DNA of 64,000 nt from Maea johnstoni (Eukaryota > Annelida > Polychaeta > Spionida > Magelonidae), in assembly GCA_963942565.1 (NCBI GenBank), contig OZ012685.1, positions 55,249,323 through 55,313,322 of the forward strand. Direction: 5' to 3'. The notes beneath the pieces were generated by a model. That model was given only the letters and a program-made list of their open reading frames with translations, was not told the DNA's origin and searched no databases. Positions 35,093 through 47,217 of this stretch are shown piece by piece; the stretch's first letter is position 1, and the number at the start of each line of letters is the position of its first letter. The position numbers and the translations under genes were made by a program.

Positions 35093-35159
35093 TCATTGGC
35101 CGACAGCCGAAGAGTGGCTTGTACCCAATGGTATAGGTCATGACACTCTTAACCCCTAT

Positions 35160-35450
35160 TCTCCGCACTTATCCATCGAGACAGCAAGACTTGACCACTT
35201 AGCATAGAGTGCATACACGCGCCAGTGTGGTACAACCTTCAAGTACTGCAAAACAAATCTTAATGCATCTTACTCTACACACTTATCATCCCAGACAGCA
35301 AGACTTGACCAGTAAGCATTATTTGAGTGCACAAATGTGCCACTGTAGTACTTATACATTCCAATGGTTAAATATATAAAATTATCAATACACATTTTAT
35401 TTCCAACTCTCCAAACTCATCCCAGCAGACAGGAAGACTTGACCACAGTG
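35160..35450 (+). repeat. Tandem repeat, about 115-130-bp unit
   Basis: gacagcaagacttgaccac near 35181, gacagcaagacttgacca near 35294, gacaggaagacttgaccac near 35428. Confidence 0.8.
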
Positions 35451-36520
35451 TTTGTATCAAGGAAAAGTTATTTCTCAAGCCACTGTAGATATCAGGGGTT
35501 TTATTCCAAAAGTGGCTCACTCTCCAGTCAACATAATTTACCAATGTTCCTAGATGTGAATGAATTAAACAATACACATATTCATTCACCGTATAACACC
35601 GTATAGTTACAGCTCGGTAATTAGCAGACTGTTGACTTAGCAACTTGCCCCGCTTGACTTTCTATCATTAGAGTGGAAATTGAGAGGTTCATTCATTGAA
35701 TTCATGACAGGATCTTTTGAAAAACAAAATAGTTGACAAGGCGGAAATAAAATGGGCAAGAAAAATATACAGAAATAACATCAAACCTAAAGTTTAAAAA
35801 ATTAAGAAAAAAATTATTCTCTCTATGTCAAGGTTAAACAAGGTAATTGCTATCAAATTGGTTGGGCAACCAGAACGCCTGATGGGACTATCTGATCTTA
35901 GGTCCAACTTGCCCTACCTGACTACCTGGGTTGGCTGGGTACTGCTGAGCCCTGATATGTGTGTGTTTTTTGCAAACAAAACGTACACATATTACTCATT
36001 TCTGGATAAAAATGGTCACATGCATTTCTGCAAATCTCATGACTTTAATCAATTGCGTAATCCTATTCCATGTTTCGAGACCTCGATTAACTCAGATTTA
36101 GTCACCCTTCTGATGGCATCATTTCTGTGGAAGTGAATCAGGCCAAATAAAAAAGTCCTTTTCTCCAATTCCACGGACTGGTAACTTGTAAGATTCTGTG
36201 ACGCAAATCTGCCATTCTGAGAAGCAAAGGTCGGATATCAGACACCAGATCTTAATGTGTAAGCTCCGCTCCAGCATTGAATACAATTGCTGCTGAACCT
36301 CTGAAATTACCTAAATTAACCCTTTCACATCTGAGGCATACATATGGCCTGATAATCTGGAAATATTCTGATTATAAAGCAATATTTTGAAAATATTTGA
36401 CTGAATGCTGTTGTTCCAGTTAATCTGCCACTGCCTTTTTTGATATATTACTCTATTCTAAAGTTGTCCAAAGCTGTCACCCCATGCATCCACTACAGAT
36501 GCAAAAAGGTCGATCCATTC
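35451..36520. other. Intronic sequence, one 103-codon ORF
   Basis: Plus-strand ORF 35825-36136 has no family resemblance. No other feature. Confidence 0.45.
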
Positions 36521-36564
36521 ATGTCTGGGAACCTCCTTGACATAATGTAGTCTGGACCTACAAT

Positions 36565-36905
36565 TAGGGTTGGAAATCGGTTGCAATTTCATGATCGATA
36601 ATCAGTTACAGCCAACCGATCGATTATCGATCATAATCAGTTCATCGCACTTTTGCTGTAATTGGGTACTAGAGGTCTAGAGCCTAATAAAAAGTGATAG
36701 TCTATGACAATTACTTGCTATTAGCACCTACCTTAACTTCGTTTTGAATAGTTTTTGGGGCTTAGTTTCATAGCAAGAAAGCTGACAACATGTCTGTCAT
36801 TTAGTTCTATATTTTGCCATTAGGTGTCACCTTTTCCGATTATTATCGATTGCCAGTTTTGTAATCGATCAATCAGAATCAGAAAGGTAAACGATTGATT
36901 AAGTA
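36565..36905. other. Palindromic tcgat/atcga-rich stretch, possible worn element
   Basis: gatcgattatcgatcat and tgatcgataatcagt form inverted pairs; cgattattatcgattgccag and ttgtaatcgatcaatcag follow. Starts tagggttggaaatcggttg, like a hAT-type end, but no matching right end was found. Confidence 0.35.
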
Positions 36906-37030
36906 TGGCAATAAGTTCAGATTAAATTATAAATTGGAGAAGCGTTTTTATGAGTTGTTGGCAGTGCTCAGATAAACATTTCTCCTTCATATATTTTCCC
37001 ATCTACGCTCTTTCCTGAAAAGTTTCACTC
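36906..37030 (+). mobile_element. Family B, right-arm fragment
   Basis: gagttgttggcagtgctcag and aaacatttctccttcatata. Confidence 0.5.
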
Positions 37031-37312
37031 ATGGATTATGGACCCCCTCTGAGTCATCACTGTATTTGCCTGGACTCTTGCGAGAGTGTGCCTGCTCTGA
37101 AGGGTTTGATTTTTGAGAGAAAACATGTCAGCTCTGAGATTGTTCCTTGGTACAAGCGCCTCTGGCTGCTGGATGCACAGAGAAAGCAATCGTAAAAGAA
37201 GTTGTGAAGTGAATACCGAATTCGTCCAAATGTACTCTATTGTGGGATCTTTGAGTAGATTAAAATGTGGTTTAGCCAGTGATAATTTGATTCTCATCCT
37301 GTACAATAAAAA

Positions 37313-37428
37313 CACCTCGCTGAGCACTCTCAGATAAGTACCCATGTGCCAGTGTCTCAGCCATTTTTCAGGGTTTGTTTGCATCATTTCATGATGGTCA
37401 AATTTGCCACCACCAGCATAAGGGTTAA
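37313..37428 (+). mobile_element. Family A element, right half
   Basis: cacctcgctgagcactctca to caccagcataagggttaa; left half absent. Confidence 0.8.
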
Positions 37429-37440
37429 GTGGTAACAAAT

Positions 37441-37671
37441 TTAACCCATTAATGCTAAAGAGGTCCTCCCGAAATTGTCGTCTGGACCTTCGATACTTCT
37501 GACAATGACTTGGAAATAAAGAATGATTTTACAAAATATTTGAAGGAGAGTTGCAGGTGGTGTTAAAGACAACATTTCTCCTTCAAATATTTTCACAATT
37601 ATGCATTCGCTTGAAAGATTTCATCCAAATTGGCTGGCTGTTTTTGGTCGCTGTGAGCATTAATGGGTTAA
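37441..37671 (+). mobile_element. Family B element, complete
   Basis: 231 bp from ttaacccattaatgctaa to gagcattaatgggttaa. Ends are a 15-bp near-perfect inverted repeat; the centre is aatatttgaaggagag...ctccttcaaatatt. Best reference copy of the family. Confidence 0.9.
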
Positions 37672-38401
37672 TCTTTTAGACGTGTATGCTAGGTACTGGT
37701 ATCACAGCTAGGTATACTGACGCAATATAGAAAGTGAACAGTCTTGCCTAGAAAGAGACTGACAGCAGGCATGAAAGTGTTAAGTTAAGAGAGGTGGCTA
37801 GTTCAGCATGCACGATAATAGCCCGCTGCTCCTGTGCTGTGTCTGTATTACACAAGAACATTATAACCCTCTTGTCGTGATCACATCAGGCTTGACGACT
37901 CTCACCCTCCAAGCCAAACACATGCTTTGAAGTGGTTTCCCCGCCCTGGGAGGTCAGCCATTGTATCAAACTTTTCCGCTGAGATTTGTTTTAGGCGAAG
38001 TATGACTTCCTGCCAGCCAGGTTTATGTGGTAGTACATGGGTACTTGATATACCGTGACTGATTGGCAGCATATAGATGATGTTTTTTGTCTTCATTCCT
38101 TACTGTTCCATTGTTCCCAATGAGTGAATTGATATATTCAATATCAGTCATTTGAATTAACTTTTTGAATTCAGCCATGAATCACAGTTTAAGTTATCAT
38201 CTATTTAACCTATTTAGAGACACATCTATTTAACCAGGTAGGTAATACTTACACATATGTTGTAAGAGGGTTGTAAGAGTAAATGCAATTTCTTATCGAA
38301 TAATTATTCAGCTTACATATGCAGTAGGCCTGAAGTTTTGAAATAAGAAAAAAATGTTACACAAAATAAATTTTTAAGAAACTTTGTTCTGCATATTCCA
38401 A
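37672..38401. other. Intronic sequence, nothing recognised
   Basis: No exon or element seen. Confidence 0.5.
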
Positions 38402-38407
38402 TTTAGG

Positions 38408-38558
38408 TGAAAGCATAGTGCGGAAAATATTTGAAGGAGATAATGTTACTGGGAACACTTCCAACAACTCTCCTTCAAATATTCTGTTATTGTCAAAAGT
38501 ATCTTGGATCCAAAAGACATTTTTACAAGGAATTTTCAAGCAGGCAGGAAGGGGTTAA
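38408..38558 (-). mobile_element. Family B element, partial, reverse
   Basis: gaaagcatagtgcggaaaat, caactctccttcaaatattc, end aaggggttaa. Confidence 0.7.
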
Positions 38559-39449
38559 TGTAAGTCAACAATGCATGGCTGCAGGGGTGGCTGGGAGGTT
38601 CCATTGTTTTTGCATGGATTTTTCCAGAAACAATTGCGGAGACAAAAACACTGATTGTGAGGAATTTGTCTGTGGATTCTGGATGTGATTAACCTGGCAA
38701 CCTCAGCTGGGCTGCACTATCATCAGCCAGACACACAGAGGCCTGCAGCAGCAGCAGCAGCAATTAGTGGCTGCTGCAGGAATTGTAGTAGTCTTAGTGT
38801 GGGAAAGACACCCCCACAGAAAGCCCCCAGCTTCATTAGCTTCTAGCTACTTTAAGGCCTGTACATCTCACAGCTAGGGGCCAGATGCGAAAATGGCATT
38901 CCTCATACAGTGAAAAAACCAAAAATGTCCTTTTATGCACAAAATTCCCAGATAGATAAATGCCTTTCCCTATACAGTGAAGAATCCTAATAAGAAAATA
39001 TCATATTTTGCCCAAAATTTCCAAATGCAAAAAAGTCATTTCTTATATGGTGAAAAAGAAATAAGAAGAAAATGTTCTAATAAGCACAAAATTCCCAGAC
39101 CCAGTGTTGGAGTGTGCATGCATGTATATGTGTTAGAATTTGAAATGTTGTTCATCGACACTTTTCTACCATATTGAGCCAAGTGTGCATGTATGCATGG
39201 GAGTGTGTGCAAAGTTGTGTATGTGTGCACATATGCATTTGTAAAATTTCATGTGCGTATGCTTGCTGTGCATGTAAAACAGAAGCTGCAGGCTTGCTCT
39301 GGGGTAATTAGTCTCAATGCGTATGAGTATGAGGGCGGTATGGGAGAGAGATTCACAAATTCACACTAAGGATGCTTGCATCACACATGCTCCCCGCCGC
39401 CTGCACTGGCCCCATGCCAATATATATATATACAAACTCACTGCCAGTA
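38559..39449. other. Intronic sequence
   Basis: (GCA)6 at 38745-38762. 38880-39100 repeats cctaatacagtgaa-like phrases (ttcctcatacagtgaaaaaa, ttccctatacagtgaagaat) about 65-80 bp apart. 39130-39175 resembles a SINE tail. No gene. Confidence 0.45.
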
Positions 39450-39595
39450 TACCACACTATTCTAGTGTTCACATAATGTCCACACATTATACCACTACAT
39501 TCTAGTGTTCACATAGTGTTCACACACTATACCACTACATTCTAGTGTTCAAATAGTGTTTGCATATTATACAATTACATTCTAGTCTTCACAAT
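39450..39595 (+). repeat. 40-bp tandem repeat
   Basis: tctagtgttc at 39461, 39501 and 39541 and tctagtcttc at 39581, exactly 40 bp apart; unit includes accactacat. Confidence 0.92.
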
Positions 39596-39825
39596 TACTA
39601 TTGTTCATTACTCCTATGGTCTTTCCTTAGGGAACCTCCGCTTGAGCTAGTTGAGAGCACCTTTCTGACACTTGAAGTAGATTTCACTGCTACCCAGATC
39701 AAAAGCTTAATTGGCATGATTGGTTAGCCATAAGAGGTACCGGTAAAGGTATAAAGAATGTTTCAAAAAGTAACGTATCATACTGTTTCATTCCTTAAAG
39801 ATAATCTTAGTAATACTAACGACTG

Positions 39826-39906
39826 TTAAATACCCATGTTCCATGGTTTCAGTCTTTTTTAAGGTTTTTTTATAGGCCAAATTAGCCACCAGCAGCATAA
39901 GGGTTA
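39826..39906 (+). mobile_element. Family A element, right-end fragment
   Basis: ttaaatacccatgttccatg to cagcagcataagggtta. Confidence 0.75.
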
Positions 39907-40270
39907 TGCATTAATAGGTTAAAAAGTACATCATGTGTCCAGTCCTGACTGCCTGGAGGCCAGCTATAGGCCCATTACAGTTAGCTAGCTGTGGGAAAGG
40001 GGAGAAGAAGCGGGGTGCGAACGATGGAAAGAGTGATAAGAGTTTCCCTCCCAGCTCTGACTGTGCAAAGACAAGATTAGCTCTCATTAGGGGCAACTGC
40101 TAATCAATGCAGGGGGTGTCGGGAGGGACATAACGTGTGATTGGCCCTCCCTGCTATCTCTTTAACACTGTGTTTTATGGCCTGCCAGACCCTGGATGCC
40201 TCCTAAACTCACCAATGACATGACCGTATGAGATAAAGATGGCCCTCGAAAAGCTAACAACAAAAGGAAG

Positions 40271-40468
40271 TTAACCCTTGTGCAGCTGGTGGCTAATTTG
40301 GTCAATAGAAAATGGTGTGAAAAAAGCTGAAAAATAACAGAAACCCTGGTAGATAGTAGGGTAGGACTCAGCGAGAGCTATCCAATAAATACCAAGATGA
40401 CAGGGTTAGAAAGGTTTTCTGCATTCTTTTGCCTTTGATGAAAGTAGCCTCAGCATTGAGAGGGTTAA
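40271..40468 (-). mobile_element. Family A element, reverse
   Basis: ttaacccttgtgcagctggt to cattgagagggttaa. Confidence 0.86.
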
Positions 40469-40471
40469 GAC

Positions 40472-40760
40472 TTTCGATTTGAAATTTCGTTTTTTGTCAC
40501 TTTTTCTGCCTTATTGCAGCTCAGTCATGATTAGCCACTAGTAACTGGTGGAGGAAAGCGGAGAACCTAGCGAAAACCACTACCTTACCATAAGTCACTG
40601 GCAACTTCTCATATGCCCCGGCCTTATTAAGGCAAGGGGATAGACAGTTTTTTTATCACTTTTTCAGCCATATTGAGGCGAAATCCAAGCTATAAAAGGG
40701 TGTAGGAAACCAGGAAAATCTCCAACACACATCAAGTCACTGGCAACTTCTTCACATACA
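40472..40760 (-). mobile_element. Two V-SINE-like bodies, reverse
   Basis: First: tttgtcactttttctgcctt, actggtggaggaaagcggag, aagtcactggcaacttctca. Second, more worn, from 40648: cactttttcagccatattga, gtgtaggaaaccagg. Confidence 0.7.
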
Positions 40761-41875
40761 TTAAAAGGTTTAGTCTTGGACTGCCTTGATTGCAGAAACC
40801 AAGGTAATCAAAACATCCTCCTTAAAGGCAAAAGTTACGAATATGTATGAAAACGCCCCAAATCAAAAGATATTTTATAAAGACAAAAAAGACCATTTAT
40901 GACCATCTTCAAGCCACAGGTGAGCAACCCACAGCAGAAGCAGGATAAATGAAGTCCTTTACCAAAAGGATTGTGTACGGGATTCATTAGACTGAGAACG
41001 GCAATCATAGGGTTTGTCAGCCATGTCAGTAGAAACATAGACACGATTTAGCAAAGAATGACAGGGGCAGAAATGACAGAAAAAGTGATGATAAGAAAGT
41101 CCGCTCAAATTGGATGTCGAGAGATTCCTCTGCTTGCGAGAGGCCGAGAGGCAATCACGGAGTGAGTCAAAGTAACTCTTACTACATAGGGTTTATTAGC
41201 CCCTTGCTCTTCATGACAACCGCCATCACCACTTACTTAACTGTAATTGCGCAAACAAGACTCTCCCGTGAATACGAAACAGGCTAGCTTGTCACCCAGT
41301 CGACAGCCTCATTGAATAAACAACTACCTTTTTTCGCAGAAGGTGGTATTTTCAATGCTACTCAAGCAGAGCCATAGGAGTGGGGGGGGGGGGGGGGGTA
41401 TCACTTTTCTGCCTCTGGCTAGTATACCAATTAAAATGTTGTTTGATAACAAGAGACGATTGACGTCATAGTTTTAGTTTCGAGACTGTGCCACTGTGCG
41501 ACCCTCAGCTCTCAAGTTTTTATGCGGTTCACCTGAACTTATCAATTGTGCTTTGGTTAGCTGAACTTAAATGTCTGCATGGAATTGTCACAGCCTTGAT
41601 GATAAACGACACCCAGTCTTTACTCCAAATTTATAAAGACATGATTTAAAAGATTTAAGATATCATTCAATGTCAATTATTACATGTAAGTGCCCCCTTA
41701 TTTCCCCAGTGAAATCTTAGACATGTAGATAATACAGATAAAGTCCATTTGCAGAATTCCACTGCTTTTGCTCTATTTGTAATTTATATTGCTGTTACAC
41801 CCTGTATGTTTAGCATGGCAGCTCGTGTTCACTATGTTAAATCATTACTGATTTAAATTAAAGATTACCTATCTA
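40761..41875. other. Intronic sequence, nothing recognised
   Basis: G18 run near 41383-41398. No exon or element seen. Confidence 0.5.
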
Positions 41876-41965
41876 TATGGGGTGAGACTGTGGTTTTCGC
41901 CAGGTACTCTGGTTTCCTCCACCACTCACAACTAGCTAGTCATGAAAACTGAAATTCCAAAGTTA
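41876..41965 (+). mobile_element. V-SINE-like core fragment
   Basis: gtggttttcgccaggtactc, tggtttcctccaccactcac, aactgaaattccaaag; this copy shows the V-SINE-like core clearly. Confidence 0.68.
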
Positions 41966-42771
41966 CACCCTGCATTGTTAATTGTTCGAATTTATAACTG
42001 CATGGTATTTGTCCAAACGGACTGCCAGATATTTCAGCAGGAGCTGTTGACTGGAAATGAACTTACACAGGTCAGAATAACAGTGACAGTTTTCTGCTGG
42101 TTTTTGCCCTGCGGTTTGGTGCAAATCAATGCTATATTGTTACAGCAGAAATCACCCACTGTTTTCAGAGGAATGTACTCACAACAACTGGCTGAGCGCA
42201 GACCTCAGGCTTGATCATCAGACCATGCAACAGCAAGTCTGGTACATCATCACATCCAGAAAGACTCAATTCAAGAAGTGAAATTTTGGATTGAGGGCGT
42301 AACATTTTGGTAGGACACTCAGAGACATAAAGTCAGGACTACAAGATTTTACTGGCAGGGGATCATAATGAAACGTTTTTGAGTGTGAAACAGATGAATT
42401 GAAAGGTGATTGGTGCTGTCATGTGGTCTTGCTCTCTCCCCTGATTTTTCTAACCAGTTCTAGCCTCTTTTAAGGAAGCGCTTTTACCTTAGCATGGACA
42501 TGCGAGCAAGCTCGCAAAATAGATGAAAAATTGGTGCAAGAATGTCAAGTTCAAGCAGCATGCATGAATAAGAGTTTTTCATTCTGTTTCTTTAAGTCAA
42601 GATATCACCCAATTTAAATTCAACGAATCCTACAGCATAAATAAGAGGTTTTCATAAAAAATATTGAATGTGCACTGTATATTTCTTTACTATTGAAAAA
42701 GCACATCATCAAATACGGCACATGAGAATTTGAAGTATAAAATTGTCCTTTTGTAATATCTTAGTGGACAG
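41966..42771. other. Intronic sequence, nothing recognised
   Basis: 90-codon ORF (41942-42214) without family resemblance. Confidence 0.45.
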
Positions 42772-42938
42772 GACACATTCAGAAAATAATATTTTAAGGA
42801 GATATGTTGTTCAGAACATATCCCACAACTTTCCTTCAAATATTTTGTGAACTTATCATCAATTCCTAAGTTATTATCAAAATTAACATCGGTCCAGACG
42901 ACACTTGTCAAGAAGATCTCCTGACATGAACTGGTTGA
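42772..42938 (-). mobile_element. Family B element, partial, reverse
   Basis: tttaaggagatatgttgttc, caactttccttcaaatattt, ggtccagacgacacttgtca. Confidence 0.7.
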
Positions 42939-43147
42939 CCATTATGCTGGTGGTGGCTAATTTGTCCAATACAAAATGATGTAAAAAACCTTAAAAACTA
43001 CTGAAACCCTGGCAAGTGGGTACTTATCTGAAAGTACTCAGCGAGAGCTTTCAAATGAATACCAACATGACTGGGTTTAGATGGTTTTCAAAAATCTTTG
43101 CGTCCTTGTCCTTTGGATGAAGGTAGCCTCAGCATTGGAAGGGTTAA
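42935..43147 (-). mobile_element. Family A element, reverse, abutting family B
   Basis: ttgaccattatgctggtggt to attggaagggttaa. Confidence 0.85.
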
Positions 43148-43460
43148 GCGAGAGAAAGGATTAGGTTCAGAGGAGGGAACCCTGTGCCACACATGCAGCT
43201 GGGTGACCAAAGTTCGCCCCACTGTTATGACAATAGTGTTTTCTCACACTAGTGACAGAGCTGACATTTCTTATTTATGATACATTGTAATCCAAGACAC
43301 TGTGGGTTGAAACCCTCAGCTAACATAAACGCCATTAAGATCTCAACAGCCTTGCTTCAAGTGTAATTTATGAGCCACTGGTTAGTAGCACAAAAAGGTA
43401 CACAGGCAGTCTTAGGCATATTTTTGCAACTGACTCCAGCCATAAGAATAGCAATGTGTC

Positions 43461-43682
43461 CCATTTATGCTAAGAGTTCCACCAGAAATCGGACTACATC
43501 TATGATACTTTTAACAAAACTTGGGAATTAAGTATGATATAACAATATATTTGAAGGAGAGTTATTGGTAGAGATCTGATGAACACTTCTGCTTATAAAC
43601 ATATTTCCTACTATGCATTTGACTGAAAGACTTCACTAAAAATGTCAGGCTGTTTTGGCTGCTGCGAACATTAATTAATGAG
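43461..43682 (+). mobile_element. Family B element, worn ends
   Basis: cccatttatgctaagagttc to gctgcgaacattaattaatg. Confidence 0.75.
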
Positions 43683-43767
43683 TTTATTGGGGTTTTCTTG
43701 TACAATGACCAGGATATTGGTCAATCTTTACATGGAAGTCTCAATTAAAGAACGAAGGTCCCGAGCC

Positions 43768-43977
43768 CCCTTAATAAGAGTTACTCTTAATATTGATGTT
43801 TGGAACTTTGATGCTTTTGACAATAACTTTGAAATTAGGTATAACTTCACAAAATGTGTGAAAGAGAGTTGTTGGTAATGGTCTTATGTAAACTTGAAAT
43901 ATTTTCTCAATTATGCTTTACCCTGAAAGATTTCATCAAAATTGTCAGGCCACTTTTGGTCACTGCGAGCATTAAAA
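43768..43977 (+). mobile_element. Family B element, worn ends
   Basis: cccttaataagagttactct, gcttttgacaataactttga, tgcgagcattaaa. Confidence 0.75.
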
Positions 43978-45067
43978 GAACAGAATGCAAGACTATGTCT
44001 ATAACAAAAATATGACTGAGAGCCTTAGGAGCAAGACTTCTATAGAAATATGATATCTCCAGTACAATATAAAGGAAATAAGTTTTTAAGAAAAGTAACA
44101 TATCTGTGTCCTCAGATGACTGAGTAGTGCAACTTTTATTCCAATATTTCTCGAAGCTGAACAGTTTTGAGTGGAACAGCAAGTGTGTCAAATCACAGTG
44201 GTGCTCCCAGCATGTGTGTGTAGCACTAAGGACCTCACAGTGTACATAAACTACCAACCAGCAAAATCCAACGCTTAACCCTTTCCTACCCCGAATCAAA
44301 AGAAGGATGGAATATTTGATTTTTACGTCATTTTCATCATCTTAGGTTATTATATCGCAACGAGATAAAACACAAAACTGAGAGATCTCTCATTCAGCTC
44401 TTCCTTATGGGTTCCCTGAAGTTATCAAAATATTTGCATTGATGCAGAGCCAGCCCCTGATTCATTGGTCAAATTGGCACTGTCCCTGAGTAACCTGACT
44501 GCTCATACCTCTCACTGACTACTTCCCAAATCTAAATCCAGTTTGTGACATTTGAGAAGTAACCATGGAGATCAGTTGATTAGGTTTTCCCAAAATCCTC
44601 TGGTTGACTTTTTGACAAACAACTTGCTCTTTTAGATTTAGCCTCAATATGGCAGAAATAGTGAAGATGAATGAACTTCCAATTACAGTATTCATTCAAA
44701 AAAGTGCACTGATCCCAAACAACATCACCCACCCTTTTTCTGAAAAATGTTAGAAGGGGCAAGCCACTGCATAGCAAAAGACCAAGGAGCATGCAGCATT
44801 CAAGCTCTGGGCGGCCATGGATTGATGTTGCCAATCGGTACATGCACATGGAGTGTGGCTAAACGTTTGATCATTTGCACGTTGCTGCATGCGCGCGCAC
44901 TTATTCGGACAATACAATATATCATTGATGTAGATCAGTCTGGGCATTGGGTGCAAATAGGTTACATGAAAGACAAGTCCCTGGGTGTCTGTATGTGAAA
45001 GTGAGACCTTTGGTTCGGGTCAAAGGTCGCGGGTGACAGTTCTAGTGGTGATAAGTGAGAGATCTTA
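43978..45067. other. Intronic sequence with worn repeats
   Basis: 44273-44430 shares ttatatcgcaacgagata with the SINE at 62205. 44630-44680 is a SINE-tail-like cctcaatatggcagaaatag. Opposite-strand ORFs 44580-44998 have no family match. Confidence 0.4.
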
Positions 45068-45240
45068 ACCTGTTCATCCAGGCAGGGGCCTCAGTTACCA
45101 TCTATCAGACTTTAAAGCTCAAGTTCTCCTTTAGAAGACGTCGTCTGTATCTAAAATACTTTAGACAATAACTTTAGAATGGAGATTTATTTTACAAAAT
45201 ATTTGAAGGAGAGTTGTTGGTACTGTTTTGATAAACATAT
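45068..45240 (+). mobile_element. Family B element, left arm and centre
   Basis: aacctgttcatccaggcagg, agacaataactttagaatgg, aaatatttgaaggagagttg. Confidence 0.65.
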
Positions 45241-45527
45241 GGCATCATGTAATGCAGGCTGGGCAACCTGATTTTGTTGTTAACGTTCCCATCCATACTA
45301 CCAAGTTATCCTGGAAACTGGGGAACCCTGCAGTATCATGATTTTCATGACAATTATTCACATATACCCGATGATGATCTGAACTGACCCTGAACTGGGC
45401 ATGATCGACCGGGAGAGCAGGGAACAGGGAGTTGTATTTGTGGCATAAAACACCACCCAGCCCAAGTCACTGGCAACTTTCTCACAAGCTCTAGCTGAGA
45501 TTCCCACCTGGACAGTGCAATAATTGG

Positions 45528-45767
45528 TAATTTCTTTTTTTGATCATCACATTTTTTGCCATATTTGCCATATCGTGGCTAAATTGTGACTAGTCAGTTG
45601 TAAATGGTGGGGTAAACTGGAGTATCCAGTAAAAACCACAGTCTAACCCCAAATCACTGGCAACTTTCTCACATGCCTCAGCCAGGATTTGAACCCAGGC
45701 CGTGGTAAGAGACAGCTAACACTCAGTGGCAACGCTTTAGACCACACAGTTATCAGAGTAAGCCCCC
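45528..45767 (-). mobile_element. V-SINE-like SINE running into the gap, reverse
   Basis: Tail ttttttgccatatttgccat, body aatcactggcaactttctca, good B box (minus strand ggttcaaatcc at about 45691), head ctttagaccacacagttatc. Confidence 0.78.
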
Positions 45768-45967
45768 NNNNNNNNNNNNNNNNNNNNNNNNNNNNNNNNN
45801 NNNNNNNNNNNNNNNNNNNNNNNNNNNNNNNNNNNNNNNNNNNNNNNNNNNNNNNNNNNNNNNNNNNNNNNNNNNNNNNNNNNNNNNNNNNNNNNNNNNN
45901 NNNNNNNNNNNNNNNNNNNNNNNNNNNNNNNNNNNNNNNNNNNNNNNNNNNNNNNNNNNNNNNNNNN
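45768..45967. other. Assembly gap, exactly 200 N
   Basis: Round size suggests a placeholder. The 37 bases left of it recur almost exactly right of it (45968-46004). Confidence 0.99.
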
Positions 45968-46006
45968 AACGCTTTAGACCACGCAGTAATCAGAGTAAGC
46001 CCCCCC

Positions 46007-46640
46007 TCGCCCCCCTAGCCAGGATTTAGAAACTGGGTGCCCAAAATTGGATATTGTAAAACTTTGGGGCGTCAAATTCTTTTAAGGGTGACCACAATAT
46101 GCTCAACCATAAACACGTATAAATTTATCAAACTAAGGGATAATATCCTTAAACAATGTCATGGGAATCATACGAAGATGAAAAAAATCAATTATGTGCT
46201 TGAGATTTACATTTAAAAAAAATCCTTACAAAAATATTTGGGTGACTTGATGGGGTGCTTTTTGAGGGTTTGGGTATCCAAAAGACACCCAGACACCGTG
46301 CTGGCTAAGACTATGCCCCCGCCCCCTTAGCAAAGGGGTTGCTGTGAGGGGGCAAAGACAAGTACAGTAGCACTGTGTGTGCCACGAAAGGCATGTAGTC
46401 CCAGTGTTGTGGCCCTGTAGATTGAGGTTGACAAACACAGCATTGTGGGCCCTGTCAATGTTGGTGGTGATAGTGGTGGTCTGGAAGTTCTTAAATGATA
46501 ACACCAGAGATAATCTCCAGATTTCAGGAAGCAGGCAGCACATAAAAACATGGATCTAAGATATCGCAGGACTCTCCATACATCCTGTTTCCCCTTACAC
46601 TAAAATTCAACAGTCCTCCGTTTAAACAGGGCCCATTATA
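46007..46640. other. Intronic sequence; repeat family H and a coding-like stretch
   Basis: 46235-46325 is family H, reverse (ggtgctttttgagggtttgg, acaccgtgctggctaaga). 46375-46500 on the minus strand reads NFQTTTITTNIDRAHNAVFV and NLNLQGHN with balanced codons, but no family was recognised. Confidence 0.4.
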
Positions 46641-46720
46641 GTCTTAGCCAGCAGGGTGTGTGACTGGGCGTCATCTGGACACCCAAACCCTCAAGAATCA
46701 CCCCTTCAGGACATCCAAAA
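46640..46720 (+). repeat. Family H repeat
   Basis: gtcttagccagcagggtgtg, gtcatctggacacccaaacc, ctcaagaatcaccccttcag; matches 50639 and, inverted, 46250. Confidence 0.7.
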
Positions 46721-47097
46721 TCACATTTGGAAAATATCTAAAGGAAGAACTTTCATTAGAATTCAGCCAACAGCTTTCCAGGAAATATCTTGCTAATATT
46801 GAGACTTCGCTTGCAAGTTGTTTTTAGAAGCACCATTGCATCACTTTTAAAGAACTCTCAGTATGAGAATTACTGAGAATTTAACCATGAATTAGAAGGT
46901 TTTGTTTGATATTGATAAGTCTTAGTATTTTCATCAAAACCTAACATTGCATGGTTCATATCAAAATTTCCAATATCAAGGCTCCTAACTTTAGAAATAT
47001 TTGATTTGCATTCAGAGTCAATCTACCTTTTTAGTGATCTGGTCTTTGCGACTTCATTATTCAAGGTCTGGGTGTCATGATAAACACTCTGACCCTG

Positions 47098-47217
47098 CAC
47101 AGGTTTTAATCTTGGCCTTTGCATGTTAGGAAGTTACCAGTGACTTGGGGATACGTGGTGAATTTTGGCACTGAACTGAACAGAACAGAGCAGTGAACAG
47201 AATTCCAAATCCAAATT
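47098..47217 (+). mobile_element. SINE body fragment, worn
   Basis: aggaagttaccagtgacttg, ttggggatacgtggtgaatt; core replaced by an actgaacagaacagagcag repeat. Confidence 0.45.

Noticed and set aside
34593-35207. Long Pro/Ser-rich and Glu/Arg-rich ORFs
   Set aside because: Products of the polypurine tract in different frames.
43098-43280. Recurring peptide strings such as ALDESSLSIGRV and LVLWTKVASALEGL in many ORFs
   Set aside because: They are translations of family A ends in fixed frames, not a protein family.
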